Assembly: GCA_964347615.1 (NCBI GenBank) | Contig: CAYFZO010000015.1 | Span: 1 to 49,375 of the forward strand | Direction: 5' to 3' | Length of the DNA: 49,375 nt | DNA from: CAYFZO01 sp964347615 | Lineage (GTDB): Bacteria; Pseudomonadota; Gammaproteobacteria; Poriferisulfidales; Oxydemutatoraceae | In this document: positions 1 through 8,014 of the stretch, piece after piece | How positions within the stretch are numbered: the first letter of the stretch is position 1 | Layout: every line of letters starts with the position of its first letter | Notes under the pieces: generated by a model | What the model was told of the DNA's origin: nothing | Databases searched by the model: none | The model's input: only the letters and a program-made list of their open reading frames with translations | Position numbers and translations under genes: made by a program

Positions 1-190
1 GCGACCGTTCGCACAGGGGTGGGTCGAACGTCTGCGCCTGCACCGAGGTGAATAAGCCCATGAATAAGCCAGTGAATAAACTTGGAACCGCGCCGAACGT
101 GACCGCCGAAACAACGCGCACACAACCGGCACGCAATCGACCACGCAATCGACGTGAGAGCGGCTGGAAGTGAGCCCCCATGTCGTCCGG
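1..190. other. Left-edge stretch with short direct repeats, no assignable gene
   Basis: No gene is recognised here. A plus-strand frame is open from base 3 to a stop at 173 (57 codons). A second frame ends at 56 with residues RPFAQGWVERLRLHRGE. Either could be the tail of a gene cut by the window edge. Two small direct repeats are visible: TGAATAA spaced about 13 bp apart three times near 49-80, and ACGCAATCGAC twice near 131-156. The repeats fall in the 57-codon frame as NKP/NRP-like tracts, so low-complexity DNA is as likely as coding sequence. Confidence 0.3.
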
Positions 191-594
191 CTACTCCCTA
201 TAAAAAAAGGGGGGAGGTCCGGCGGAAGCACCATAGCGAACGTCGGCTTCAGCCTTGACCGGCGGCACGGCAACGGCGAAAAGCCGTTCGCCGAAGCGAT
301 TCACGGTTGCCGTCCGGGTTGAGTGATACGCCAATGACACGGCGGTCTCTTTGGGGATAGGCGGTGCCAAGCTGCGGTCGGCCGCGGTCGTCGCGGACAA
401 CCGCACACTTGCCGTGGCCCCGAGCAACGGCAACCTCGTATCGTGGTCTCCCCTGCCTGCGTCCATCAAGCACCCCCCAAGAAGCAGTCTCATTATATTA
501 GAAACTATATATGGGTTCAGGACATAAATGAGACAAAAAGCCTCCCTTTCAAACAGCCGTTCCGAGGCACTCAAGATACTCCGTTGGGGTGCTC

Positions 595-620
595 AAAGCC
601 CGCGCCCGAAGCGGGTTTTT
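595..620 (+). terminator. Hairpin followed by T5, upstream of the tnpB remnant
   Basis: CCCGC (599-603) pairs with GCGGG (611-615) across a 7-nt loop. The stem extends through weak A-T pairs and is followed by TTTTT. It looks like an intrinsic terminator on the plus strand. Because it lies just before the decayed tnpB and no convincing plus-strand gene precedes it, it could instead be a subterminal palindrome of the old IS200/IS605 element. Confidence 0.4.
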
Positions 621-664
621 ACCCTTGCTTCATACCTCTCTGAACCCATACAACCCGTCGGAAC

Positions 665-1289
665 GTGGAGCGGCTTGGGTTTCGGCATCAGCGTTATCAA
701 AGAATGACGTCCCGCCGCGACAAGAGGAGCCGCAAGGAAAAGCGGCTGCCGTCGCACCGCTACACGCGGGCGAAGCTCATGCACGGGAAGACGCACAAGA
801 AACTGCTGCACGCGCGGCTGGACTGGTGCCACCAAGTCTCGCGCGAGATTGCAAACAGATATAACGTCGCTTACTTGGAAGACCTGAACGTCAAGGGCAT
901 GACCGCCAGTGCAAAGGGAACAAAGGAAGCGCCGGGCAAGAACGTGAAGGCAAAATCAGGTTTGAACCGGGAGATACTGAATACGGGCTGGCGCGGATTC
1001 GGGCAGTGCTTAAGCTACAAGATGAGCGTCTAGAAGGTAGCGGCGGCTTATACGAGCCGGCGCTGCAATGCTTGCGGGCATGCTGAAAAAGCAAATCGCA
1101 AGGCGCAAAGTAAATTCGAGTGCCGCTACATGCGGCCATCGGGACAACGCGGACGTGAATGCCGCGTTGAACGTCACGTCCGAGAATGGAGCCTCCGGGA
1201 ATGGGGCAGCTGGACGTGGGGGTGGCGACGTCGGTCAGCCCGTGAAGCGTCAAACCGATACGGAATCCTTTGCGGATTTATGCATTTAA
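665..1289 (+). pseudogene. tnpB: Decayed IS200/IS605-family TnpB (OrfB) fragment
   Basis: The translation from 665 matches the middle and C-terminus of IS605 OrfB/TnpB, the transposon-encoded RuvC-like RNA-guided nuclease family. It shows DWCHQVSRE, YLEDLNVKGMT, EAPGKNVKAKSGLNREIL and, after a stop, AAYTSRRCNACGHAEKANRK. An in-frame TAG at 1031-1033 interrupts it. A 1-nt insertion after the FEC codons near 1118-1125 moves the frame, after which it resumes as CGHRDNADVNAALNV and GGGDVGQPVKRQT. The two halves of the C-terminal zinc finger are therefore in different frames. The N-terminal half with the first RuvC aspartate is not found upstream. No tnpA is present. The element is dead; the family call is secure, the exact ends are not. 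Confidence 0.85.
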
Positions 1290-1296
1290 TTCCAAA

Positions 1297-1330
1297 AAAA
1301 AGCCCCGGCGGAAAAACCGCCGAGGCTTTT
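1297..1330 (-). terminator. Intrinsic terminator of fae
   Basis: An 11-bp stem (AGCCTCGGCGG pairing with CCGCCGGGGCT read on the minus strand, one G-T wobble) with a 5-nt loop is followed by a run of T on the minus strand. It lies about 25 bp past the fae stop codon. The reverse orientation also ends in T4, so it may work weakly both ways, separating fae from the tnpB remnant. Confidence 0.8.
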
Positions 1331-1353
1331 GTAAACAAGATGGTGAAAAGCAA

Positions 1354-1878
1354 TCAGAACCCTTTGAAGGGATGCTCCTCACTGTCTTTCCGCGCCGTCG
1401 CTTCGGCGGCGGTCGGCTTGCCGCTGACCGCGTTTTGGATGGCCATCTTCGTCGCCTTGTAGTTGTTGTCGTAAATGGCTTTGTCGTCCTTGGCTTTCCA
1501 ATCGATGAACACGCCGACGCAGATGTACAAATCGTCGGCTTCCGCTTCGGAAATGACGCCTTCGGCGACGCTGTCTTGCACCGCCTTGGCGACCGCCGCC
1601 TGCGCGGGGCCGAACATCTGTAACGCCTGGGGCGCACCCTTGATGGTCACTTTGTTGAACATCATCGTGTTGGGTTTGCAAGGCAGGTTCGGCGCAATCA
1701 CGGCCAGCAACGAGGTAAAGCCGTCCTTGTTGTTGACGAGCCCGTTACAGAAAGCCGTCTCGGCGGCGGAACCCCGCGGTCCCAACAACAAGTCAATATG
1801 CGCAATTTCCGCCATCGTGCCGGACGGATCGTTGTCATTGACAAGAGCCTCGCCCACCATCACTTTGTTTATTGCCAT
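1354..1878 (-). CDS. fae: Formaldehyde-activating enzyme Fae
   Basis: A 174-residue protein of the Fae family, which catalyses condensation of formaldehyde with tetrahydromethanopterin to methylene-H4MPT in the cytoplasm. Nearly the whole length matches the methylotroph enzyme: GPRGSAAETAFCNGLVNN, SLLAVIAPNLPCKPNT, KVTI and MFGPAQAAVAKAVQD. The conserved histidine of the EIAHID motif (residue 27), the proposed catalytic base in this family, is present. A few extra residues (NDPSG) precede it relative to the Methylobacterium protein. AAGGAG sits 6 bp before the ATG. It is the last gene of the C1 cluster, 54 bp after the CitG-like gene, and has an AT-rich leader and its own terminator, so it may also be transcribed alone at high level. 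Confidence 0.97.
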   Translation of the reverse strand: MAINKVMVGEALVNDNDPSGTMAEIAHIDLLLGPRGSAAETAFCNGLVNNKDGFTSLLAVIAPNLPCKPNTMMFNKVTIKGAPQALQMFGPAQAAVAKAVQDSVAEGVISEAEADDLYICVGVFIDWKAKDDKAIYDNNYKATKMAIQNAVSGKPTAAEATARKDSEEHPFKGF

Positions 1879-1932
1879 TGATTTTCTCCTTTTTGTTTAT
1901 TTATTAAGAGTGTTTAACAAACCGGGCGACAC

Positions 1933-2820
1933 TCAAACGCCCTTGCTCCGACGGCGGTTTCCCTCCGCCCGACCTTCGGCTTCAACCCGGTTCAGGCCGG
2001 CGATGAAAAGACTCGCCGCCACCAGGTCAGCCGTTGTGCCTGGATTAACGCCGTTACGCTTCAGACGCCGGTCAAACTCAAGCAATCGCGGCTTGATTTG
2101 TTCGGGATCATCGGCACCGGCAAAAAGCTCACACAACGTCGCGGCCTGCACGCTGATTTTCCGCGCTTCCTCGACACCGTGCTTGCGAGCAACCAAGCTG
2201 TCCGGATATCTGCCGAGCAACGTCAGGTAGACGCCGACGGCAGACCAATCAGCATACCCCCATTTGGCGTGAAACTCAAGCAAGACGGGGACGGCTTCGT
2301 CGAACAAAAGCCGGTAGCCGCAGGCGTATTGCGCCGCGATTTGGTCGCGCTCACGCGCCAGCGACATCGCGTCGCGCAGGCTGACCTCGGGTTCGGTCGA
2401 CAGGTCGGCCTCCCCGATCTTCCCCATGCCGCCCGGTTGCGCCGCGCGGATTGCACGGTACACGAGCACCGCGTCGGCGATCGTCGTACGTTCGAGCACG
2501 TCCTCAACCGCCGAACGCAGCTCCCGCGGAGAATCCAACGCCGCTTGTATCAGCGGCGCACACAACAGGATGATACCGAGGTTCGTGTTGGTCCCGACCA
2601 CCGCGCGCGTCGCGGCGGTCGCGGCGAGAATCCGCTCGCCGAGCGTCACGCCGGAACGACACATCGCCGGCGCGCAAGCCGCGGCGCTGCGCGTGAAGTC
2701 TTCGACGCACATCCCGTGGCCCGCGCCGTGCAAGCCGACGTTACCCGGCTTGAGCGCTCGCACGTCGGTCTCGCAAACCTCGACGAACAACGCTTCAAGC
2801 GCCGCGGACCGGCTCTTCAC
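1933..2820 (-). CDS. CitG/MdcB-like protein (triphosphoribosyl-dephospho-CoA synthase family) of the H4MPT cluster
   Basis: About 295 residues from a GTG start that overlaps the stop of the RimK-like gene (GTGA); an upstream ATG at 2856 is less likely. Family motifs are KPGNVG, VGTNTNLG followed by L-L-APL, QPGGMGKIG and NGVNPGTTADLVAASLF. CitG and MdcB make the prosthetic-group precursor of citrate lyase and malonate decarboxylase. No such enzyme is encoded nearby, whereas relatives of this protein recur in methylotroph H4MPT clusters. A role in making or modifying a C1 cofactor is therefore inferred from context. The true substrate cannot be read from the sequence. Confidence 0.85.
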   Translation of the reverse strand: MKSRSAALEALFVEVCETDVRALKPGNVGLHGAGHGMCVEDFTRSAAACAPAMCRSGVTLGERILAATAATRAVVGTNTNLGIILLCAPLIQAALDSPRELRSAVEDVLERTTIADAVLVYRAIRAAQPGGMGKIGEADLSTEPEVSLRDAMSLARERDQIAAQYACGYRLLFDEAVPVLLEFHAKWGYADWSAVGVYLTLLGRYPDSLVARKHGVEEARKISVQAATLCELFAGADDPEQIKPRLLEFDRRLKRNGVNPGTTADLVAASLFIAGLNRVEAEGRAEGNRRRSKGV

Positions 2821-3725
2821 CGCGACGCGGCGCCCAAGCGGCGCATGAAGTCGCAAACCAGCGCGTCGGCGACGTCAACGTCGCTGACGCTTTGCAGTCC
2901 TTTCCAAGCCGGGATGCTGTTGACCTCGGTCACCCACCAAGCCCCGCCGGCGTCACGCATCAGGTCAACGCCGGCGTACGCCATACCGATCGCTTCGACC
3001 GCGGCGACCGCGAGCGCCTGCATCTCCCCGCTCGCTTCGGCGACGCGGCATTCGCTTCCCTGCGCAACGTTGTTGATCCAGTGCCGCCCGACGCGCTCCA
3101 TCGCTGCAATCGCGCGTCCGCCGACGACAAACAAGCGCCAGTCGTGCCAAACGCCGTCTGCACCGTCGACGAAATCCTGCAGATAATAAACGCTTTCGTC
3201 CGCGAGCTCGGGCGGCGGCTCACCCGGCGCCGCCAACTGCAAACCCTTGCCTTGTGAGCCGAACACCGGCTTGACAATCAGACGCTTGCCCGCACGCGTC
3301 GCTTCGTCGATCAGGTTCAAAGCCCGCTCCCGCGAAGCAACCGCGCAAGTGTCCGGCGTCGGCACGCCAGCACGTTTGAGCAGAAAACTCGTCATTACCT
3401 TGTCCACGCTGCGCTCGATCGCCCCCGCGTCGTTGTAGACCGGTACGCCGAGGCGTTCCATCGCGTGGAGAACGTCAAGGTAGAAGACAACCTGCTCGAG
3501 CGACCCGCCGGGTACGCCGCGCACGAACACGCCGTCGGGCGGCACGTCGTCAAAACCGGGTATCAGCCAGCCGCCGGCGCCGGCGCGGGTCGAGAACTCG
3601 CAATCGGTCAGCGACGCGAGACCTACGCGGCAACCGCCGCGGGCAAAAGCGCCGGTCAGCTGGTCCGCGTGCCAACCGGCGTCGTCGGTAATCAAGGCGA
3701 TCTTGAAAACCGCCTCCACGGCCAT
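2817..3725 (-). CDS. RimK-like ATP-grasp ligase, candidate H4MPT:glutamate ligase (MptN-like)
   Basis: A 302-residue ATP-grasp protein of the RimK family, which adds glutamate to a carboxylate using ATP. Visible signatures are the ATP-binding stretch KRLIVKPVFGSQGKGLQL, YYLQDFVDG, WRLFVVGGRAIAAMER, and the metal-binding end GVDLMRD followed by WVTEVNSIPAWKG. In methanogens the homologue MptN adds glutamate to tetrahydromethanopterin. Its position between mch and the CitG-like gene supports a role in C1 cofactor tailoring, either H4MPT or the polyglutamate tail of methylofuran. RimK itself, which modifies ribosomal protein S6, is a less likely identity in this operon. Coupled to the next gene by GTGA. 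Confidence 0.85.
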   Translation of the reverse strand: MAVEAVFKIALITDDAGWHADQLTGAFARGGCRVGLASLTDCEFSTRAGAGGWLIPGFDDVPPDGVFVRGVPGGSLEQVVFYLDVLHAMERLGVPVYNDAGAIERSVDKVMTSFLLKRAGVPTPDTCAVASRERALNLIDEATRAGKRLIVKPVFGSQGKGLQLAAPGEPPPELADESVYYLQDFVDGADGVWHDWRLFVVGGRAIAAMERVGRHWINNVAQGSECRVAEASGEMQALAVAAVEAIGMAYAGVDLMRDAGGAWWVTEVNSIPAWKGLQSVSDVDVADALVCDFMRRLGAASR

Positions 3726-3746
3726 CCTCGAAACCCTCCGCGAAAA

Positions 3747-4736
3747 CTACTTCGAGAACGATTTGGCGAGCAAGTCGAGGCTGGTCCCGCCGGCGTGAAA
3801 GCTGCGCCCGCTCGGCAAATGCGTCACCGCAACCTTGCCCGGGCTGAACAGCATCGGGTCGATCTGAAAGAAATCGTAGTCGTATTGCTTGAACACTTCG
3901 GCGAACGGCTTGCCGTAATCCTTCGAGGTGCGGCTCGGCAGACTTTCGGCGAGATCTTGCGCGTCGGCAACGTCGCCTTCGACGAACAGCTGCACCTGCC
4001 CGGCGAACAAGATCGCGTCGTTGGTGCGCCCCATCGCTTCGATGAAGTCGCTTGCGGGCGGCGCCAGAGGTGCGCTGCCGGCTCCATCCACGACGTTCTC
4101 GAGCGCAAAGCCGAGCTCGTGCGCCTTGTGCAGGGCGACTTCAAGCACGCGCGCGACCACCTGAGTCGAACCGGCCAAGCTGCGCGTCGGCGTCATGACG
4201 ATCGTAACCCGATCGAGCGCAAGGCCGGAAGACTCGGCGACGTAATCAAGCACCTCGTCGGGCGGCGGACTGTCCACTTCAAGCACCAGTACGCAAGCTT
4301 CGGCGTCGTCACGATACTTGAGCTCGTCGAACAACGGCTCCTTGCACACCAGTGCCCGCCCCGGCCCCGAACCCAAGGCGTGAAAAGCATCTTCGCCCTT
4401 GCCGTGCGACAAGCTCCAACCGGCGTACTGCGAGCCGAGACAGGCGAGCACCGGGTTCGACGAATGGACGTGTACGCTCAACGGCCAGTCGGGCGCAACT
4501 CCGAGATGCGTCAAAGAGACCCGGCCGAGTCCGCCGAGACAGATCTCGGCGATGATCCGCCCCGCCTCAAGTCCGCCCGGCACCTCGATGCCGGCGTCAA
4601 TCAACAAGGCGCCGCCCGACGAGCGCGAACTTTTCAAACGCAACGCCGCTTGGTCGTCGCACAAGGTCTTGACGAGCCCTTGCACGCGCCGGTTGACGCT
4701 GACCTCGGGAAACAGATAGTTCGACCGTGCGGTCAC
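3747..4736 (-). CDS. mch: Methenyltetrahydromethanopterin cyclohydrolase Mch
   Basis: A 329-residue protein matching Mch, which hydrolyses N5,N10-methenyl-H4MPT to N5-formyl-H4MPT, the step after MtdB. Recognisable segments are VSVNRRVQGLVKTL near the N-terminus, a glycine-rich GGALLIDAG, ICLGGLGRVSL, HALGSGPGRALVCKEPLF, and TIVMTPTRSLAGSTQVVARV followed by ALHKAHELGF. The length is normal for the family. It overlaps the upstream ATP-grasp gene by 4 bp (ATGA) and is 21 bp from the RimK-like gene, so it is embedded in one transcription unit with cofactor genes. Confidence 0.96.
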   Translation of the reverse strand: MTARSNYLFPEVSVNRRVQGLVKTLCDDQAALRLKSSRSSGGALLIDAGIEVPGGLEAGRIIAEICLGGLGRVSLTHLGVAPDWPLSVHVHSSNPVLACLGSQYAGWSLSHGKGEDAFHALGSGPGRALVCKEPLFDELKYRDDAEACVLVLEVDSPPPDEVLDYVAESSGLALDRVTIVMTPTRSLAGSTQVVARVLEVALHKAHELGFALENVVDGAGSAPLAPPASDFIEAMGRTNDAILFAGQVQLFVEGDVADAQDLAESLPSRTSKDYGKPFAEVFKQYDYDFFQIDPMLFSPGKVAVTHLPSGRSFHAGGTSLDLLAKSFSK

Positions 4737-5878
4737 GCGCCCGCTCCGTTCACGATCGGGCGGTCCGCCGCAAGGTCAAACCGCGTAAGCAACGCCCGCA
4801 CCGCGTGCTGTACGCGCGCAAGCGCGTCCGCCACGCTCGCCGCGCCCGCGGTCAACGTGCACACGGGTTCGCCGCGTTCGAGACGCAGCGCACCGGCGGG
4901 CAGGTCGCAGGCGCCGTCGGGCCAGTCGAAATCGCTCGGAATCGCAAGCGGGAACGGCGCGTACAGCACGGCGTGCGCGCGCGGCGGTGATGCGGGCAGA
5001 CCGGGCAAAGGCGACCGCGGCGAACGGCACGCCTCGAGATGCGCCGCGAACAAGGTGCCGACGTCGTCTTCGTAGAGCTGCATCGTCGCGCTCGGACGAG
5101 GGTTGAGCTCGAGCAGATACAACTCGTCGCCGCAAAGCATATAGTCAACGCCGTTGACGCCGGTGAGGGAAAGCTCGCGTGCAAGGCGCGCGGCGTAGTC
5201 TTCGGTGTTCTCGCGCAACGCCTCGCTCAACGCGCTGCGGTTCACCGCACCGCCGTAACAGAACGGGCGGGCCTCGTCGTGACGCGACTGCCACTGGGTG
5301 TTCCAACCGACGCTCGCAATACCGGTGCGGTTGGCGAGAAACAAATGCGACGTCGCGACACCGGGCAGGTAAGCCTGCCGATAAGTGCCGCGGCGCGGCA
5401 CGGAAAAATCCACCTGTGCCCCGCCCGCGCCCACCCGCTTCGACAACGCGGGCACACCGGCGCCTTCGCCGGGACAAGGAACGCCGAGACGGCGCAGACG
5501 TTCGACGAAGCGAAGCCGGTCGCGGCACAACGCAAAGACTTCCGGCGCGTTGCCGTGCACCTCAAGCCGGCGGGCAAGCCAAGCAATCAGCGCCGGGTGC
5601 GCGTCGAGCCCCGGCCCGACCACCGCACCGCTGAGTCGGCGCTCATTCAGCAAACGCTCGCAAGCGCTGCGCGCGGCCTCAACCTCGAGCCCGCGGTCGG
5701 TCAGCGGCACGCGCAACGCGCAGCGCGCCGACGAACGCACCTCGGCGTCGGCGAAACCGTCCACGGCACTGAAAGCCAAGCGGCGCGCCGCGGCGGGCTC
5801 GGCCAGAAAGCGCGCACTCGAGGCGACCAGCAACAGCTCGCCTTCGCCGCGTGCGCCGAGGCCGTCCATTACGCTCAA
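4733..5878 (-). CDS. ATP-grasp carboligase of the H4MPT cluster (COG2232-like)
   Basis: A 381-residue protein with an ATP-grasp C-terminal half: RQAYLPGVATSHLFLANR, YGGAVNR, LTGVNGVDYMLCGDELYLLELNPRPSATM. The last segment is the metal-binding E-x-NPR signature. The N-terminal 100 residues have a low-complexity Ala/Arg-rich Rossmann-like region. Such a protein is a regular member of methylotroph H4MPT gene clusters. Resemblance to COG2232 carboligases, recalled to include archaeal MfnD (tyramine-glutamate ligase of methanofuran synthesis), makes methylofuran assembly a plausible role, but that is inference. ATGA overlaps link it to mtdB before and mch after. Confidence 0.8.
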   Translation of the reverse strand: MSVMDGLGARGEGELLLVASSARFLAEPAAARRLAFSAVDGFADAEVRSSARCALRVPLTDRGLEVEAARSACERLLNERRLSGAVVGPGLDAHPALIAWLARRLEVHGNAPEVFALCRDRLRFVERLRRLGVPCPGEGAGVPALSKRVGAGGAQVDFSVPRRGTYRQAYLPGVATSHLFLANRTGIASVGWNTQWQSRHDEARPFCYGGAVNRSALSEALRENTEDYAARLARELSLTGVNGVDYMLCGDELYLLELNPRPSATMQLYEDDVGTLFAAHLEACRSPRSPLPGLPASPPRAHAVLYAPFPLAIPSDFDWPDGACDLPAGALRLERGEPVCTLTAGAASVADALARVQHAVRALLTRFDLAADRPIVNGAGA

Positions 5879-6783
5879 TCGTTGCGCCCGGCGGCGTATT
5901 CGCGCGCGGCGTCGCAGGCGTGCTCGAAATGCAAATACAGCGGCTTGCCGGCTTCACGCATCTTCTTCAGAAGCCGGTGCTGAGACTGATATTTGACGTT
6001 GCCGATCGCCAACGCACCGATACTCAGCGCACCCGACGAAGAATACTCGTTGGCGGCGCCGTCGTGGTGAACGTCAACGCCGGCGATACCTGAAGGTGGC
6101 ACCGCGTTGACGTCGGCGGCGGCTTTGAGCTGCGTCGCGGCTTTGACTTCCTCTTCGCTCATCACTTGGATGCCCGCCGCGGCGACCGCGAGCACGACGT
6201 CGGCGCCGGGCAGCTCGCGCGCCTTGGTGTCATTGTCGCCGGGATGAATCACGCCGCCCTGCTTGAGCAACGACGCGCATCGGTCGACCGCCGCCTGCGC
6301 CTTTTCCATCTTGCGGCTCAGCAAAAACACCTCGGCACCCGCCCCGGCGGCAAGCACCGCAACCGCGGTGCCGACCGGGCCGGTACCGCCCATGACCAGC
6401 ACCTTGCACCCCGACAAAGCGGTGCCGTATGCCTTCTGCAGGTGCTTTTCCACCGCGACGATCATCCCCGCGGCGGTCGTGAAAGCGCCGCTCGGGTCGG
6501 CGAAAACCGAAATCTCGAACGGCGGCACCATGGACTTGCGCGCAACGTCAAGCATCTCGAGCGCGGTGAACATGTCGCGACCGCCGATAAACACCCCGGT
6601 ACGCTTAACGCCGTCCGGCCCGCGGGAAAAGATTGCGTCCTGCACCAAAGCCTGAACTTCGCCGGTTTCGACCCCGGTATAAGGAATCACCTGCTCCCAA
6701 CCCGCGTCGACCGCCATGTTGACGTCAAACGGGCTGACGTTCTTCTCCGAGGTCAACGCGTGCAGAATGAAAGATTTTTCCAT
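5875..6783 (-). CDS. mtdB: NAD(P)-dependent methylenetetrahydromethanopterin dehydrogenase MtdB
   Basis: A 302-residue MtdB, which oxidises methylene-H4MPT to methenyl-H4MPT with NAD+ or NADP+. Visible are DVNMAVDAGW near the N-terminus, FIGGRD, the DPSGAFTTAA segment (residues 96-105) and a Rossmann glycine motif MGGTGPVGTA at 131-140. The C-terminal part holds AADVNAVPPSGIAGVD and IGALAIGNVKYQ. An AAGGAG ribosome site lies 5 bp before the ATG. It leads a coupled set (mtdB, ATP-grasp, mch, RimK-like, CitG-like), preceded by a TATAAT box, and hands its product directly to Mch. Confidence 0.96.
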   Translation of the reverse strand: MEKSFILHALTSEKNVSPFDVNMAVDAGWEQVIPYTGVETGEVQALVQDAIFSRGPDGVKRTGVFIGGRDMFTALEMLDVARKSMVPPFEISVFADPSGAFTTAAGMIVAVEKHLQKAYGTALSGCKVLVMGGTGPVGTAVAVLAAGAGAEVFLLSRKMEKAQAAVDRCASLLKQGGVIHPGDNDTKARELPGADVVLAVAAAGIQVMSEEEVKAATQLKAAADVNAVPPSGIAGVDVHHDGAANEYSSSGALSIGALAIGNVKYQSQHRLLKKMREAGKPLYLHFEHACDAAREYAAGRND

Positions 6784-6843
6784 CGTTTCTCCTTGTGAGT
6801 GAATGATACGGAATCACGGACGCTTCGACGCAGCAAGCCGGGC

Positions 6844-6849
6844 ATTATA
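6844..6849 (-). promoter_or_regulatory. Candidate -10 box for the mtdB operon
   Basis: A perfect TATAAT on the minus strand lies about 60 bp upstream of the mtdB start, within the 132-bp gap after mptG. No clear TTGACA is found 16-18 bp upstream of it. The position suggests that mtdB and downstream genes have their own start site separate from mptG. Confidence 0.4.
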
Positions 6850-6915
6850 GCGGCTTCAAAACGCCCGGCGACGATGAAAGGCGCGGTTTCGACCGAACCG
6901 CTCGAACCTGCCGGG

Positions 6916-7896
6916 TCAAGCGGGCGGCGAATCCGAAATCGCCGCCCCGGTGTTGGCGACGCGAACGACCGACAACCCGACGTCCGCCCCGCCGGGGAAG
7001 CCTTGCTCGACCATCGAGATCAGGCGGCGGGCACCGACGTCGTCGGGAGCGAAGACGAAACCGGTCGGCCCCCAAGAACTTTGGCCGACGCCTTCGGCGC
7101 CGCGTTCACGCAGATATTCAAGCACCCGCCCGACTCTCGGGCTGGCGTAACGCCCTCCCTGCACCGCCGCGAAATAATCGCCGATGCAGTCCTGCAGGCG
7201 CGTGACCGCCGCGACAAAAGCCGAAAAGTCGGCTTCGGCGGCACCCGGCAACAACTGCATCAACACCACGCGGCTCAAATACCCCGCGCAGCTCGACGAA
7301 AACCTCGGCAAGACGTCGAAAGCACCGGTCTCCGCCGCGCCGTGCACACCGACGGTTTCATCGTCGGTAACAAGCACCACGCGCCACGAGTCGGGCAACG
7401 CAAAACGGGCAAGCAACGGCGGCGGGGCGTCGCTTCCGCCTTTGCCGCCGTCGACGATCACGCCTCCCGCCTCAAACGTGCCGACGCCGATGCCCGAGCG
7501 GCGCCCGCGACCCATGACGCGGATAATCTCGCGGCTCGACGGGCGCAACCCGCTCGAACGTGCAAGACCATGCGCCAGCGCCAACGCCAACTGCGTTCCG
7601 GAACCGAAACCGCGGTGATCGGGAATCGCCCTGTGAACCTCGACGCGCGCCGGGCGCACGTCCCGTTGCAAGCGCAAGAAGCGCTCGGCCACGGCGTAGG
7701 TGCGCTCTGCGTCCTCGCCGGTGACCTCCAGCGCGTCGGCGCGGCGCACGCTCAATTCCAAGCACGGCTCGGCGACGGCGACGCCGACGCCGCCGAACCT
7801 GCGCCCGAGTCCCCCATGCACGTCGATAAACCCCAGATGCAAGCGCGACGGCGCCCTGACCCGGCAAAACCCTTTTGAAACCTCTGTTGAAGCCAT
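6916..7896 (-). CDS. mptG: Beta-ribofuranosylaminobenzene 5'-phosphate synthase
   Basis: A 326-residue GHMP-kinase-superfamily protein. Beta-RFAP synthase joins 4-hydroxybenzoate (4-aminobenzoate in older literature) to phosphoribosyl pyrophosphate in an early committed step of methanopterin synthesis. The diagnostic N-terminus is VRAPSRLHLGFIDVHG, and a GHMP-type glycine motif GFGSGTQLALA is at 96-106. GRGRRSGIGVGTFE and QSSWGPTGFVF also match the family. It stands first in the minus-strand C1 cluster, so the pathway and a gene for its dedicated cofactor are together. A promoter is not obvious in the 118 bp shared with the divergent DUF4242 gene. Confidence 0.95.
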   Translation of the reverse strand: MASTEVSKGFCRVRAPSRLHLGFIDVHGGLGRRFGGVGVAVAEPCLELSVRRADALEVTGEDAERTYAVAERFLRLQRDVRPARVEVHRAIPDHRGFGSGTQLALALAHGLARSSGLRPSSREIIRVMGRGRRSGIGVGTFEAGGVIVDGGKGGSDAPPPLLARFALPDSWRVVLVTDDETVGVHGAAETGAFDVLPRFSSSCAGYLSRVVLMQLLPGAAEADFSAFVAAVTRLQDCIGDYFAAVQGGRYASPRVGRVLEYLRERGAEGVGQSSWGPTGFVFAPDDVGARRLISMVEQGFPGGADVGLSVVRVANTGAAISDSPPA

Positions 7897-7965
7897 GGCT
7901 TTCCTTTAGAACGATTGCCGGTGCAGGCGTCCGTCGCGAGTGCTCCGCCGGCGGCGATCCGCTGC

Positions 7966-7971
7966 TATTAT
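7966..7971 (+). promoter_or_regulatory. Candidate -10 box for the DUF4242 gene
   Basis: TATTAT lies 44 bp upstream of the DUF4242 ATG in the divergent spacer with mptG. It is followed by an AT-rich transcription-start region. A matching -35 element is not convincing. Confidence 0.35.
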
Positions 7972-8014
7972 ATGAAGAGCAAAACGTATCACCAAACCCA
8001 CCGAGGAGGGAATC

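Noticed and set aside
191..574. Minus-strand open frame of 127 codons upstream of the tnpB remnant
   Set aside because: No recognisable family, several frames are open in the same GC-rich segment, and the N-terminal part runs through an AT-rich noncoding-looking stretch. No ribosome site decides a start.
3465..5075. Very long plus-strand open frames opposite the C1 cluster, and similar ones opposite trmD, aroA, pheA, gyrA and the RND gene
   Set aside because: They are shadow frames caused by high GC at third codon positions. Composition is Arg/Ala/His-rich with no domains, and the opposite strand carries well-defined families.
6784..6915. Riboswitch in the leader of mtdB
   Set aside because: The 132-bp gap holds a TATAAT box and a ribosome site but no conserved riboswitch core that I can recognise.
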